From: Pseudomonadota bacterium
Lineage (GTDB): Bacteria > Pseudomonadota > Alphaproteobacteria > Rhizobiales > Rhizobiaceae
Length of the DNA: 7,298 nt
Assembly (NCBI GenBank): GCA_023428515.1
Contig: JAEYXI010000407.1
Location: 1 to 7,298, forward strand
Reading direction: 5' to 3'
Shown one piece after another: positions 1 through 5,918 of the stretch. The notes beneath the pieces are model-generated. The model searched no databases. It was not told the DNA's origin and worked only from the letters and a program-made list of their open reading frames with translations. A program made the translations under genes and the position numbers. Within the stretch, counting starts at the first letter, position 1; the number at the start of each line of letters is the position of its first letter.

Positions 1-389
1 CCCCCCGCCTCGCCTCACTGATCCCGGCGGAGATGCAGCTGACGGCGATCTGCTATTCGCTCAACGTCGCCGAGATTCTCAGCCGCCGCCAGAACACGCG
101 GCTGATCCTGCTCGGCGGGCTGTTCCACCCGGAAGCCGCGTCATTCTCCGGCGAGATCGCCACGGAGCAATTGCGAAACATCAGCATCAACAAGGCCTTC
201 GTTTCCGCGGGTGGCGTGCACGAGACGCGTGGGGTCACCTGTTCGCATTTCCACGAAGTGCCGGTGAAACAGATGGCGATCGCCCGCGCGGTGGAGTCCT
301 ATCTGGTCGTCGACAAAAGCAAGTTCGGCAAGGTGCGCGTCGCGCATTTCGCCGAGGCCGACGCTTTCACCTCTATCGTCTCGGAATAG
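1..389 (+). CDS. DeoR-family transcriptional regulator, C-terminal part (5' end outside window)
   Basis: The reading frame is open from base 3 to the TAG at 387-389 and enters from outside the window, so the internal ATG at 33 is not the start. The visible 128 residues match the DeoR effector (DeoRC, sugar-phosphate isomerase-like) domain: LIPAEMQLTAICYSLNVAEI, then LILLGGLF, a central SFSGEIATEQL stretch, KAFVSAGGV, and VVDKSKFGKV near the end. Members usually sense a phosphorylated sugar or polyol and repress a catabolic operon. The N-terminal helix-turn-helix is not in the window. The protein stops at FTSIVSE, where relatives normally continue for about 15-25 residues after an I[TV][SD]D-like segment. 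It may therefore be 3'-truncated or frameshifted. The target operon cannot be read from this window. The family call is firm; the truncation is an inference. Confidence 0.85.
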   Translation, partial: PRLASLIPAEMQLTAICYSLNVAEILSRRQNTRLILLGGLFHPEAASFSGEIATEQLRNISINKAFVSAGGVHETRGVTCSHFHEVPVKQMAIARAVESYLVVDKSKFGKVRVAHFAEADAFTSIVSE

Positions 390-438
390 GGCTGAGCACA
401 GACGCGCAACCGGCTGATCTCCTGCGGCGTACTTTCAC

Positions 439-462
439 GGATATATCCAATCATATATACCG
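439..462. promoter_or_regulatory. Mo-box-like ModE operator upstream of the exported molybdopterin-fold gene
   Basis: Half-sites GGATATAT (439-446) and ATATACCG (455-462) are separated by 8 bases. They fit the dyad NGNTATAT-N8-ATATANCN, which resembles the TATAT/ATATA dyad known for ModE sites in enterobacteria and for Mo-boxes in Rhodobacter. The same half-site pattern and the same spacing recur at 1806-1829. A possible -10-like TATATA lies inside the right half, so a bound regulator would block transcription. The site ends 58 bases before the ATG at 521. The sequence pattern is seen directly; regulator identity and repression are inferred. Confidence 0.65.
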
Positions 463-508
463 TTTGTGCAAACGTCGTTTATCCACACCCGCCCTGGGCG
501 GAAGGATC

Positions 509-515
509 GGAAGAG
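509..515 (+). promoter_or_regulatory. Ribosome binding site that decides the start at 521
   Basis: GGAAGAG lies 5 bases before the ATG at 521. The alternative TTG (464) and GTG codons sit directly against the operator at 439-462 and have no such site. The product starting at 521 also begins with a clean signal peptide. Confidence 0.6.
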
Positions 516-520
516 CCTTG

Positions 521-1039
521 ATGTCAAGCGGACTGATCGGAAGATGGTTGGCGGGGGCCATAGTAAGCGTGGCCGTCATAGCGGTTGCTGCAACTCCCTG
601 CGCTGTGGCCCAGGAGCCAGAAACACATGGAATCGAAATTACCGGCAACGTCGTGACGAGCGGCACAATGATGCCGGATGAGCTTTCTCGCCTGCCGGCC
701 TTCGAGCAGAATGTCCGCTACCAGACGTCCAAGGGCGAAGAGAGCGGGCACTACAAAGGTCCACTGCTCTGGAGCATTCTTGAGGCCAGGGGGATCGCGA
801 ACCTGCCGGGCCACAACGCGCAGCTCAAACACAGCTTTGTCGTCGAAGGCCGCGACGGCTACCGCATCTTGTTTTCAATCGGTGAAATCGATCCGGATTT
901 CGGCAATGCACCAATCCAGTTGGCGACCGAGCGTGATGGCGAGGCCACGGTACCGGGAGAGGGCTACCGCTTGGTTGTGCCCGGTGACAAGCGCGGCGCG
1001 CGTTATGTGCGCGACGTAGTGAAGATCGAGGTGCAGTGA
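521..1039 (+). CDS. Exported small protein with molybdopterin-binding (sulfite oxidase-type) fold
   Basis: This is a 172-residue protein. Residues 1-30 form a Sec-type signal peptide with a hydrophobic core at about 9-24 and likely cleavage after AVA (28-30). The mature part resembles the small 'oxidoreductase molybdopterin-binding domain' proteins: YKGPLLWSILEARGI (78-92), DGYRILFSIGEIDPDF (112-127), and the C-terminal LVVPGDKRGARYVRDVVKIEV stretch (151-171). These are hallmarks of the SUOX/YedY core fold reduced to one domain. The mature chain has no cysteine, so it lacks the Mo-ligating Cys of true sulfite oxidases. It is therefore unlikely to be a classical enzyme and may bind pterin or serve another periplasmic role. 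A Mo-box-like operator precedes it, linking it to molybdate status. The gene converges on tsaA with only 4 bases between the stop codons. An in-frame upstream extension to a TTG at 464 exists but would start against the operator and is rejected. The fold call is good; the function is unknown. Confidence 0.75.
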   Translation: MSSGLIGRWLAGAIVSVAVIAVAATPCAVAQEPETHGIEITGNVVTSGTMMPDELSRLPAFEQNVRYQTSKGEESGHYKGPLLWSILEARGIANLPGHNAQLKHSFVVEGRDGYRILFSIGEIDPDFGNAPIQLATERDGEATVPGEGYRLVVPGDKRGARYVRDVVKIEVQ

Positions 1040-1040
1040 A

Positions 1041-1062
1041 CTTTCAGTCACCAACCTGAAAG
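1041..1062. terminator. Weak hairpin between convergent stop codons, possible terminator
   Basis: CTTTCAG (1041-1047) pairs perfectly with CTGAAAG (1056-1062) around an 8-base loop. It lies just after the stop of the exported protein and overlaps the 3' end of tsaA. There is no clear T-run on either side, so termination is only a possibility. Confidence 0.3.
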
Positions 1063-1538
1063 TCGCCCTTCTGTGGCGGCGCTATGGGCGTAAACAGCGT
1101 CCGGTCGGGCTTCAGGTCAAGCAAGGGCGTGCCATCCAGGCAATCCAGCCCTCGCACCCTCAGGCAGTTGCCTTTGCGCGACACCAACCATGCGATGGAC
1201 GTGCCTATTGGATTGGGCCGCACCGGCGACCGTAGCGCGAAAGTGCCCCGTACGGCGCCGTCATCGGCAGGGCTTTGCTTGACCAGATCGCGACGCGACT
1301 CGTGCAGCCAGTAGAGCACCTCCAGTCGCTCGAACGCCTCGACTCCGTCTAACGCCGCAGTCCATGGCTCAAAAATCTCGATCGAACAGGTCGGCCCATC
1401 CGGTCTGCCCTGGCGGGGGCATTCGAGACGCGACGTCCATGGCGTGCCTATGCGGCCTATGAATACAAGCCCCGCATCGATTCGGGATGGCTGCGCGACC
1501 GCGACTTCATTCGTTCGAATCTCGTTCAGCCGAACCAT
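1044..1538 (-). CDS. tsaA: TsaA/TrmO-family tRNA methyltransferase-like protein
   Basis: This 164-residue protein of the TsaA (UPF0066/YaeB) family contains one beta-barrel TsaA domain. Visible motifs are FIGRIGTPW (26-34), CPRQG (40-44), the SAM-site signature [13 protein letters not shown] (100-112), and [11 protein letters not shown] (134-144). The best-known member, E. coli TrmO (about 235 residues), uses S-adenosylmethionine to N6-methylate t6A37 in tRNA-Thr. This shorter protein lacks the extra C-terminal domain, so its substrate may differ. Its ATG (1538-1536) overlaps the TGA of mop (1540-1538) in a TGATG arrangement, so it is translationally coupled to mop and belongs to the molybdate-linked operon. 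Cysteines at 40, 51, 125 and 133 stand out in a small cytoplasmic protein. The family is certain; tRNA as the substrate is inferred from the family only. Confidence 0.85.
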   Translation of the reverse strand: MVRLNEIRTNEVAVAQPSRIDAGLVFIGRIGTPWTSRLECPRQGRPDGPTCSIEIFEPWTAALDGVEAFERLEVLYWLHESRRDLVKQSPADDGAVRGTFALRSPVRPNPIGTSIAWLVSRKGNCLRVRGLDCLDGTPLLDLKPDRTLFTPIAPPQKGDFQVGD

Positions 1539-1744
1539 CAGTCGATGGCGATCATGACATCCGAGGCCTTGATGACGGCATAGGCGTGCTGGCCGACCTC
1601 AAGTTTGAGTTCGTCCACTGCCTCGTTGGTGATCGCTGCGGTCACTGTTGCGCCTGCGACATCAAGCGTCACATGCGCAGTCGTGGCGCCTTTCTTGATC
1701 TGAAGGATCTTCCCCCCGAGAACGTTTCTCGCGCTGAGCTTCAT
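1538..1744 (-). CDS. mop: Molbindin Mop, cytoplasmic molybdate-binding protein (single TOBE domain)
   Basis: This 68-residue protein is the complete length of classical molbindins. It opens with [13 protein letters not shown] and ends with the typical [18 protein letters not shown] stretch. [14 protein letters not shown] sequence in the middle ([16 protein letters not shown], 36-51) is the TOBE core that forms the oligomer interface. Family members assemble as hexamers that bind about eight molybdate or tungstate ions, acting as a storage or buffering protein. The start is supported by an AGGGAGA Shine-Dalgarno sequence a few bases upstream on the minus strand (about 1752-1758). The gene is divergent from modA, sharing a 130-base intergenic region that contains a Mo-box-like operator, and it is coupled to tsaA downstream. 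It could also supply the molybdate-sensing function that the local ModE lacks, which is speculation. Confidence 0.92.
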   Translation of the reverse strand: MKLSARNVLGGKILQIKKGATTAHVTLDVAGATVTAAITNEAVDELKLEVGQHAYAVIKASDVMIAID

Positions 1745-1805
1745 TGATCATCTCCCTGGTGCCTGTTGTTTGTTTTCAGCTTAGTCGGGCCATGCGAGCT
1801 TTCCT

Positions 1806-1829
1806 AGTTATATTCGATCGGATATATCG
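1806..1829. promoter_or_regulatory. Mo-box-like ModE operator between divergent mop and modA
   Basis: Half-sites AGTTATAT (1806-1813) and ATATATCG (1822-1829) are separated by TCGATCGG. This gives the same NGNTATAT-N8-ATATANCN dyad as at 439-462, and it resembles the ModE site before E. coli modA. On the reverse strand it shares GATATATCC followed by RATC with the first site. A further pair, CCTAG (1803-1807) and CTAGG (1831-1835), flanks it almost symmetrically. It ends 45 bases before the modA ATG and starts 61 bases from the mop start, so one bound regulator could control both directions. The dyad is seen directly; binding by ModE is inferred. Confidence 0.72.
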
Positions 1830-1874
1830 CCTAGGTAGTCCGTTAGGGCAAAGATCGGATCAAGGGAGAGTTTC

Positions 1875-2678
1875 ATGCGGAAGAGATATTTCGGAACAGG
1901 AGCAGCGGCAGCAATCGGAGGTCTTGCAGCGGTGCTGCTCGCCGGAGTGCCAAGCGCGTTGGCGCAGGAGAAGGTGACCGTCTTCGCGGCGGCCAGCCTC
2001 AAGAACGCGCTCGACGCCGTGAACGCCGCGTGCGAGGCGGATGTCGGCGAGGCTGCGACCGTGTCTTACGCGGCCAGTTCAGCACTCGCCAAGCAGATCG
2101 AGGAAGGCGCGCCGGCCGATGTCTTCATGTCAGCCGACCTCGACTGGATGAAATATCTTTCCGACAAGAACCTCATCAAGGCCAACACTGAAACCAAACT
2201 GCTCGGCAACTCGATCGTGCTTGTCGCCCCGGCCGATTCGAGCGCAGCCGTCGAGGTCGGGCCGAATTTCGACCTTGCCGGTGCACTGGGCGACGGCAGG
2301 CTTGCCATGGCAAATGTCGACTCCGTGCCGGCCGGCAAATACGGCAAGGCCTCGCTGGAATCGCTTGGGGTCTGGGCTTCCGTTGAAGGCAAGGTCGCAC
2401 AGGCAGAGAACGTGCGTGCTGCGCTGGCCCTGGTGTCGACTGGCGAGGCTCCGCTCGGCATCGTCTACAAGACCGACGCTGCCGCCGATCCGAAGGTCAA
2501 GGTGGTCGGCACTTTCCCCGAAGACAGCCACCCGTCGATCATCTATCCGGTTGCCCAGACTGCCGATTCCAAGGATGCTGAAACGCCGGCATTCCTGAAA
2601 TGCCTGCAGTCGGCTAAAGCGAAGGAACTCTTCGAGGCGCAGGGCTTCACGGTTCTGGCGCCGGTGGCGTCGAACTAG
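1875..2678 (+). CDS. modA: Molybdate ABC transporter periplasmic binding protein ModA
   Basis: This 267-residue protein binds molybdate (and tungstate) in the periplasm and hands it to ModB. A signal peptide covers residues 1-30 (MRKR start, Ala-rich core, cleavage at ALA|QEK). The mature protein begins with the hallmark VTVFAAASL (34-42). Aligned from memory with E. coli ModA, the oxyanion ligands correspond to S41, S68, A153 (in VPAGKYG), V180 (in ENVR) and Y198 (in APLGIVYKTD), all conserved. GAPADVFMSAD (79-89) and GTFPEDSHPSIIYPV (212-226) are further family blocks. A strong AGGGAGA ribosome site precedes the ATG. It is the first gene of modABCE, 15 bases before modB. C53 and C243 could form a disulfide, which is a guess. 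Confidence 0.97.
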   Translation: MRKRYFGTGAAAAIGGLAAVLLAGVPSALAQEKVTVFAAASLKNALDAVNAACEADVGEAATVSYAASSALAKQIEEGAPADVFMSADLDWMKYLSDKNLIKANTETKLLGNSIVLVAPADSSAAVEVGPNFDLAGALGDGRLAMANVDSVPAGKYGKASLESLGVWASVEGKVAQAENVRAALALVSTGEAPLGIVYKTDAAADPKVKVVGTFPEDSHPSIIYPVAQTADSKDAETPAFLKCLQSAKAKELFEAQGFTVLAPVASN

Positions 2679-2693
2679 GAACACGACCTACGC

Positions 2694-3398
2694 ATGCAGT
2701 GGCTGCTGGACCTCACTCCCGACGAATGGAATGCGGTCCGGCTGTCGATCCGCGTTGCCACGGTGGCGACAATCTTCAGCCTGCCGCCGGGCATCCTGAT
2801 CGCATTGCTGCTGGCGCGAGGAAAATTCTGGGGCAAGTCTATACTCAACGGCCTTGTCCACCTGCCGCTTATCCTGCCGCCGGTGGTGACGGGCTACCTT
2901 CTCCTGATCACCTTCGGGCGACGCGGGCCAGTCGGCGCCTTCCTCGACCAGTATTTCGGCATCGTCTTTTCTTTTCGCTGGACCGGCGCGGCACTAGCCT
3001 GCGGCGTCATGGCCTTCCCGCTGATGGTTCGAGCCATCCGCCTGTCGATCGAGGCGGTCGACCGCCGGCTGGAAGCGGCGGCCGGCACGCTTGGTGCCAA
3101 TCCGGCCTGGGTCTTCGGTACGATCACCCTGCCGCTCATCCTGCCGGGCATCATCGCCGGCATGATCCTCTCTTTTGCCAAGGCGATGGGCGAATTCGGC
3201 GCGACCATCACCTTCGTATCCAACATTCCCGGCGAGACGCAGACGCTGCCCTCGGCGATCTACACCTTCACGCAGGTGCCCGGCGGCGACGAGGGGGCTC
3301 TGCGCCTCACCATCATTTCCATCATCATCGCCATGGCTGCCCTGGTCACCTCGGAGGTACTGGCCAGGCGCGTTGGCAGAAGGCTCGACGTCGAATGA
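2694..3398 (+). CDS. modB: Molybdate ABC transporter permease ModB
   Basis: This 234-residue inner-membrane permease forms the channel dimer for molybdate uptake. Hydrophobic segments are seen at about 17-41, 51-73, 96-112, 144-162 and 204-223. The EAA loop that docks on ModC is EAAAGTLGANPAWVFGTITL (127-146), followed by PLILPGIIAG (147-156). HLPLILPPVVTGYLLL (56-71) and KAMGEFGATITFVSNIPGET (163-182) are typical ModB blocks. Length is normal for the family. The spacing to modA is 15 bases; an AGGA overlapping the modA stop is rather far from the ATG, so translation may depend on modA. Its stop overlaps the modC start (ATGA). Confidence 0.96.
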   Translation: MQWLLDLTPDEWNAVRLSIRVATVATIFSLPPGILIALLLARGKFWGKSILNGLVHLPLILPPVVTGYLLLITFGRRGPVGAFLDQYFGIVFSFRWTGAALACGVMAFPLMVRAIRLSIEAVDRRLEAAAGTLGANPAWVFGTITLPLILPGIIAGMILSFAKAMGEFGATITFVSNIPGETQTLPSAIYTFTQVPGGDEGALRLTIISIIIAMAALVTSEVLARRVGRRLDVE

Positions 3399-4540
3399 GC
3401 CTTTCAGTCGACATCCAACATCGCCTCGGCGCCTTCTCGCTCGATGCAGCCTTCGAGACGAGCGGGAGACTCACCGCGCTGTTCGGCCCATCGGGCTCCG
3501 GCAAGACGTCACTGGTCAACCTGATCGGCGGATTGCTTCGTCCGGATAGCGGGAAAATCGTCGCCGACGGTCGCGTGCTGGTCGATACCGCTTCGGGCGT
3601 ATTCGTGCCTAGGCACAAGCGCCGCATCGGTTACGTCTTCCAGGACGCACGCCTCTTCCCGCACATGACGGTTGGCCAGAACCTGCGATACGGTCGATTC
3701 TTCGCACCGGTATCCGAGCGCTATGGCGACATGGGCGGCGTGGTCGAACTGCTCGGCATCGGCCATCTGCTCGACCGCAAGCCCGGCTCACTTTCGGGCG
3801 GCGAGAAGCAGCGTGTCGCGATCGGCCGCGCCCTGCTCGCCAGTCCCCGCCTCATCCTGATGGACGAGCCGCTGGCATCGCTGGACGAGCAGCGCAAGGC
3901 CGAGATCATGCCCTATATCGAGCGGCTGCGCGATGAGACCAAGATACCGATTGTCTATGTTAGCCATTCGGTTGCGGAAGTGGCGCGGCTCGCTACCGAC
4001 ATGGTCGTGCTGGACAACGGCAGGGTAGCGGCCTCGGGCATGACATCGGAAATCCTGCAGCGACTTGACCTCCTGCCCGAAGAGGAGCGTGGCGAAGGCG
4101 GCGCTGTGCTCCACATGCAGGTCGCCAGGCGCGACGACACTTTCGGAATGATAACGCTGGTATCGCCGGCCGGCGAGATCCACGTTGCAGGGCTCGAAGC
4201 CATGTTGGGATCGACGATCCGCGTGCGCATCCGCGCGCGCGACGTCATCGTCGCAACGGAGCAGCCGCGCGGCCTCAGCGCGCTGAACATCCTGCCTGGC
4301 AAGATCACCGGCATCATCTCAGGCAACGGCCATTTCGCCGATGTTGCAATCGACTGCAACGGCGAGACCGTCACCGCGCGCATCACCAGGCAGTCGACCG
4401 AAACGCTTGGCCTCAAACCCGGCAAACCGGTCTTTGCCGTGGTCAAGTCGGTTACCTTTGATAGTGCAAACACCACGCGTGCCGCTGCCGACGATTCACG
4501 GCCTGTTATGAAGACGACAAGCGAGGAAAAGGTCAGGTAA
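3395..4540 (+). CDS. modC: Molybdate ABC transporter ATPase ModC
   Basis: This 381-residue cytoplasmic ATPase powers molybdate import. The nucleotide-binding domain shows Walker A GPSGSGKT (31-38), Q-loop Q83 in YVFQDARLFPHM, ABC signature LSGGEKQRV (133-141), Walker B LILMDE (153-158), D-loop SLD (162-164) and switch H191. The C-terminal TOBE/Mop domain runs from about 280 to 350 (SALNILPGKITGII to KPVFAVVKSVTF) and in ModC proteins binds molybdate or tungstate to inhibit transport when the cell is replete. The start is the ATG that overlaps the modB stop by 4 bases; an open frame upstream of it, out of register with modB, is a shadow. After the TOBE domain there is a polar tail of about 28 residues rich in Thr, Ser, Asp and Glu that appears non-conserved. 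The modE frame begins directly downstream. Confidence 0.96.
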   Translation: MSLSVDIQHRLGAFSLDAAFETSGRLTALFGPSGSGKTSLVNLIGGLLRPDSGKIVADGRVLVDTASGVFVPRHKRRIGYVFQDARLFPHMTVGQNLRYGRFFAPVSERYGDMGGVVELLGIGHLLDRKPGSLSGGEKQRVAIGRALLASPRLILMDEPLASLDEQRKAEIMPYIERLRDETKIPIVYVSHSVAEVARLATDMVVLDNGRVAASGMTSEILQRLDLLPEEERGEGGAVLHMQVARRDDTFGMITLVSPAGEIHVAGLEAMLGSTIRVRIRARDVIVATEQPRGLSALNILPGKITGIISGNGHFADVAIDCNGETVTARITRQSTETLGLKPGKPVFAVVKSVTFDSANTTRAAADDSRPVMKTTSEEKVR

Positions 4541-4583
4541 GATGGTCAGGCGCCGAAGCCATGACAGGCAGGAAACGAGACCG

Positions 4584-4925
4584 ATGCCATCGCTCAGCCT
4601 AAGGATAAATCTCGACCCCGCCGGGCGCATCGGCCCCGGCAAGATCGAGCTGCTCGAGCAGATCGCGGCTTTCGGCTCTATCTCGGCCGCGGCGCGCAAG
4701 ATGGACATGTCCTACAAGCGGGCATGGGATCTCGTCGAGGAGATGAACAAGCTGTTCGGCAAGCCGGTCGTGGCGGCGCAGACCGGCGGCAGGAAGGGCG
4801 GCGGCGCGCAGCTCACGCAGGTGGGGCTGGCCATAGTCAGCCGCTTTCGCGCCATCGAGCGCGCGGCAGAATCGGCTGCCGAGCAACATATGGAAGCTCT
4901 GCAAGCCGAGATCGCGGCGGCCTGA
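4584..4925 (+). CDS. modE: ModE-type winged helix regulator, DNA-binding domain only
   Basis: This 113-residue protein matches the N-terminal LysR-like winged helix domain of ModE: LRINLDPAGRIGPGKIELLE (6-25), the helix-turn-helix GSISAAARKMDMSYKRAWDLVEEMN (31-55), and wing region QTGGRKGGGAQLTQVG (66-81). The C-terminal helix that follows (83-112) probably dimerises it. Full-length ModE proteins are about 260 residues with two TOBE domains that sense molybdate; here none is present, although nothing suggests a break. It is the last gene of modABCE and the likely regulator of the two Mo-box-like operators. An in-frame ATG at 4542, one base after the modC stop, would add 14 residues (MVRRRSHDRQETRP). 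I prefer 4584 because homologous sequence starts there and a purine-rich GGAAACGAGA precedes it. The start is not certain. Confidence 0.88.
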   Translation: MPSLSLRINLDPAGRIGPGKIELLEQIAAFGSISAAARKMDMSYKRAWDLVEEMNKLFGKPVVAAQTGGRKGGGAQLTQVGLAIVSRFRAIERAAESAAEQHMEALQAEIAAA

Positions 4926-4942
4926 AAATCTCTCGAAAACAA

Positions 4943-4971
4943 AGAACCCGCCGGAAGGTCCGGCGGGTTCT
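4943..4971. terminator. Bidirectional intrinsic terminator between modE and the DUF1127 gene
   Basis: GAACCCGCCGG (4944-4954) and CCGGCGGGTTC (4960-4970) form a perfect 11-bp stem, extended by one A-T pair to leave a 3-base loop. It begins 18 bases after the modE stop. On the minus strand the stem is followed by TTTGTTTTC, a good T-run, so it can also stop transcripts of the small minus-strand gene. On the plus strand only a short TTC tail follows, so plus-strand termination rests on the stem. A second, weaker stem (CCGGCC 5006-5011 with GGCCGG 5020-5025) lies just before it on the minus strand. Confidence 0.8.
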
Positions 4972-5051
4972 GATAGGTGGCCAGCGTTCGGGAGGGGAAG
5001 GAACGCCGGCCTAGTCGGCGGCCGGGAGGAGAAGCCGCCGAAATCTCTTCG

Positions 5052-5195
5052 TTAGCGGGCTCCGCCGCGGGCGATGCCGTGGATTTCGGCGCGGGTGATG
5101 CCGAGATCGTTGAGTTCGCGCGTCGAAAGACGGCTCAGCTCGTTGACGGTCTCGCGGTAGCGGCGCCAGTTGCGGAAATTGCGGATCAGGTTCAT
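5052..5195 (-). CDS. Small DUF1127 (YjiS-like) protein
   Basis: This 47-residue, arginine-rich protein has the DUF1127 core: RNFRNWRRYRETVNELSRLS (5-24) followed by RELNDLGITRAEI (27-39). In rhizobia and Brucella, many paralogues of exactly this size occur, and members have been tied to stress or metabolic regulation and possible RNA binding; the role of this copy is unknown. The start at MNLIRNF fits the family, with a purine-rich AGAAAGAGA upstream. A longer frame reaching 5309 exists but its extra 38 residues are unlike the family. Transcription runs into the terminator at 4943-4971. Confidence 0.85.
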   Translation of the reverse strand: MNLIRNFRNWRRYRETVNELSRLSTRELNDLGITRAEIHGIARGGAR

Positions 5196-5339
5196 TTTCG
5201 GTCTCTTTCTCAGCGTCTTTAGGCTGTTCTCGTTTGCAGCGCTGAGATAGTGATCACCGGCTGCCCAATAAATGGACGCTTTTGCATAGCATTCATGCAG
5301 CTGTCGCATAGCCGGTTAACGAGTTCGCGTCCCGCCAGA

Positions 5340-5912
5340 TCAGGATTTCGGCGTGACGATGCCGGGCGGAACAGCCGCATCCCCGGCGATTGCCGACGCA
5401 GTGAACGCGACGAACTGGGCCGGATCCCCGACGGCTTCGATCTTTAGAGCCTCCTCGTCCGGTGTCGGCGGTTCCAGAGCGGCGAACTGACTGTCAATCA
5501 GGCTCGCCGGCATGAAGTGGCCCTTACGCGCGGCCACCCTTTCGGCGGCCACGTCACGCTCGATAGCCAGATAGACGAAGCGCAGGTTCCGGCTCGCCAG
5601 CCTCAGCCGGTCACGGTAGACGCGTTTCAGCGCCGAGCATGTCACCACCAACGTCTCGCCCTGACGGTCTGCCTCGCTGATCTCCGTGGCGATGGCGTCG
5701 AGCCAGCCCCACCGGTCTTCGTCACGCAGCGGTTGGCCGGAAGACATGCGGCGGATGTTCTCGGGCGGATGGAAACGATCGCCTTCGGCGAAACGACCGC
5801 CAAGCGCGTCGGCAAGGGCAGAGCCGATCAGCGTCTTGCCGGAACCGGAGACCCCCATGACGACAACGATGACGGGTCGCTTCGCGGCCTGGCTTTTGAT
5901 TTCCTGATCCAT
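5340..5912 (-). CDS. gntK: Gluconokinase (GntK family)
   Basis: This 190-residue cytoplasmic P-loop kinase phosphorylates D-gluconate with ATP to 6-phosphogluconate, feeding the Entner-Doudoroff or pentose phosphate pathway. Walker A is GVSGSGKT (20-27). The gluconate-kinase block EGDRFHPPENIRRMSSGQPL (43-62) is followed by DEDRWGWL (64-71), then TCSALKRVYRDRLR (91-104) and RKGHFMPASLIDSQFAALE (129-147). Length is at the upper end of the normal 165-190 range, with short non-conserved tails at both ends. It starts 6 bases after the stop of the upstream sugar permease and is the last gene of that operon in view. The family call is firm; gluconate as the physiological substrate is very likely but not shown. 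Confidence 0.95.
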   Translation of the reverse strand: MDQEIKSQAAKRPVIVVVMGVSGSGKTLIGSALADALGGRFAEGDRFHPPENIRRMSSGQPLRDEDRWGWLDAIATEISEADRQGETLVVTCSALKRVYRDRLRLASRNLRFVYLAIERDVAAERVAARKGHFMPASLIDSQFAALEPPTPDEEALKIEAVGDPAQFVAFTASAIAGDAAVPPGIVTPKS

Positions 5913-5918
5913 GCAGGG

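Noticed and set aside
464..520. N-terminal extension of the exported molybdopterin-fold protein from a TTG at 464
   Set aside because: The start would lie directly against the operator, has no ribosome site, and would bury the signal peptide; ATG 521 with GGAAGAG is better.
2699..3394. Long open frame fused in front of modC, overlapping modB
   Set aside because: Its translation is low-complexity Pro/Arg/His-rich sequence typical of a GC-rich shadow frame; modB is the true gene there.
5196..5309. 38-residue extension of the DUF1127 protein
   Set aside because: The family begins at MNLIRNF-like sequence, and the extra part has no family resemblance.
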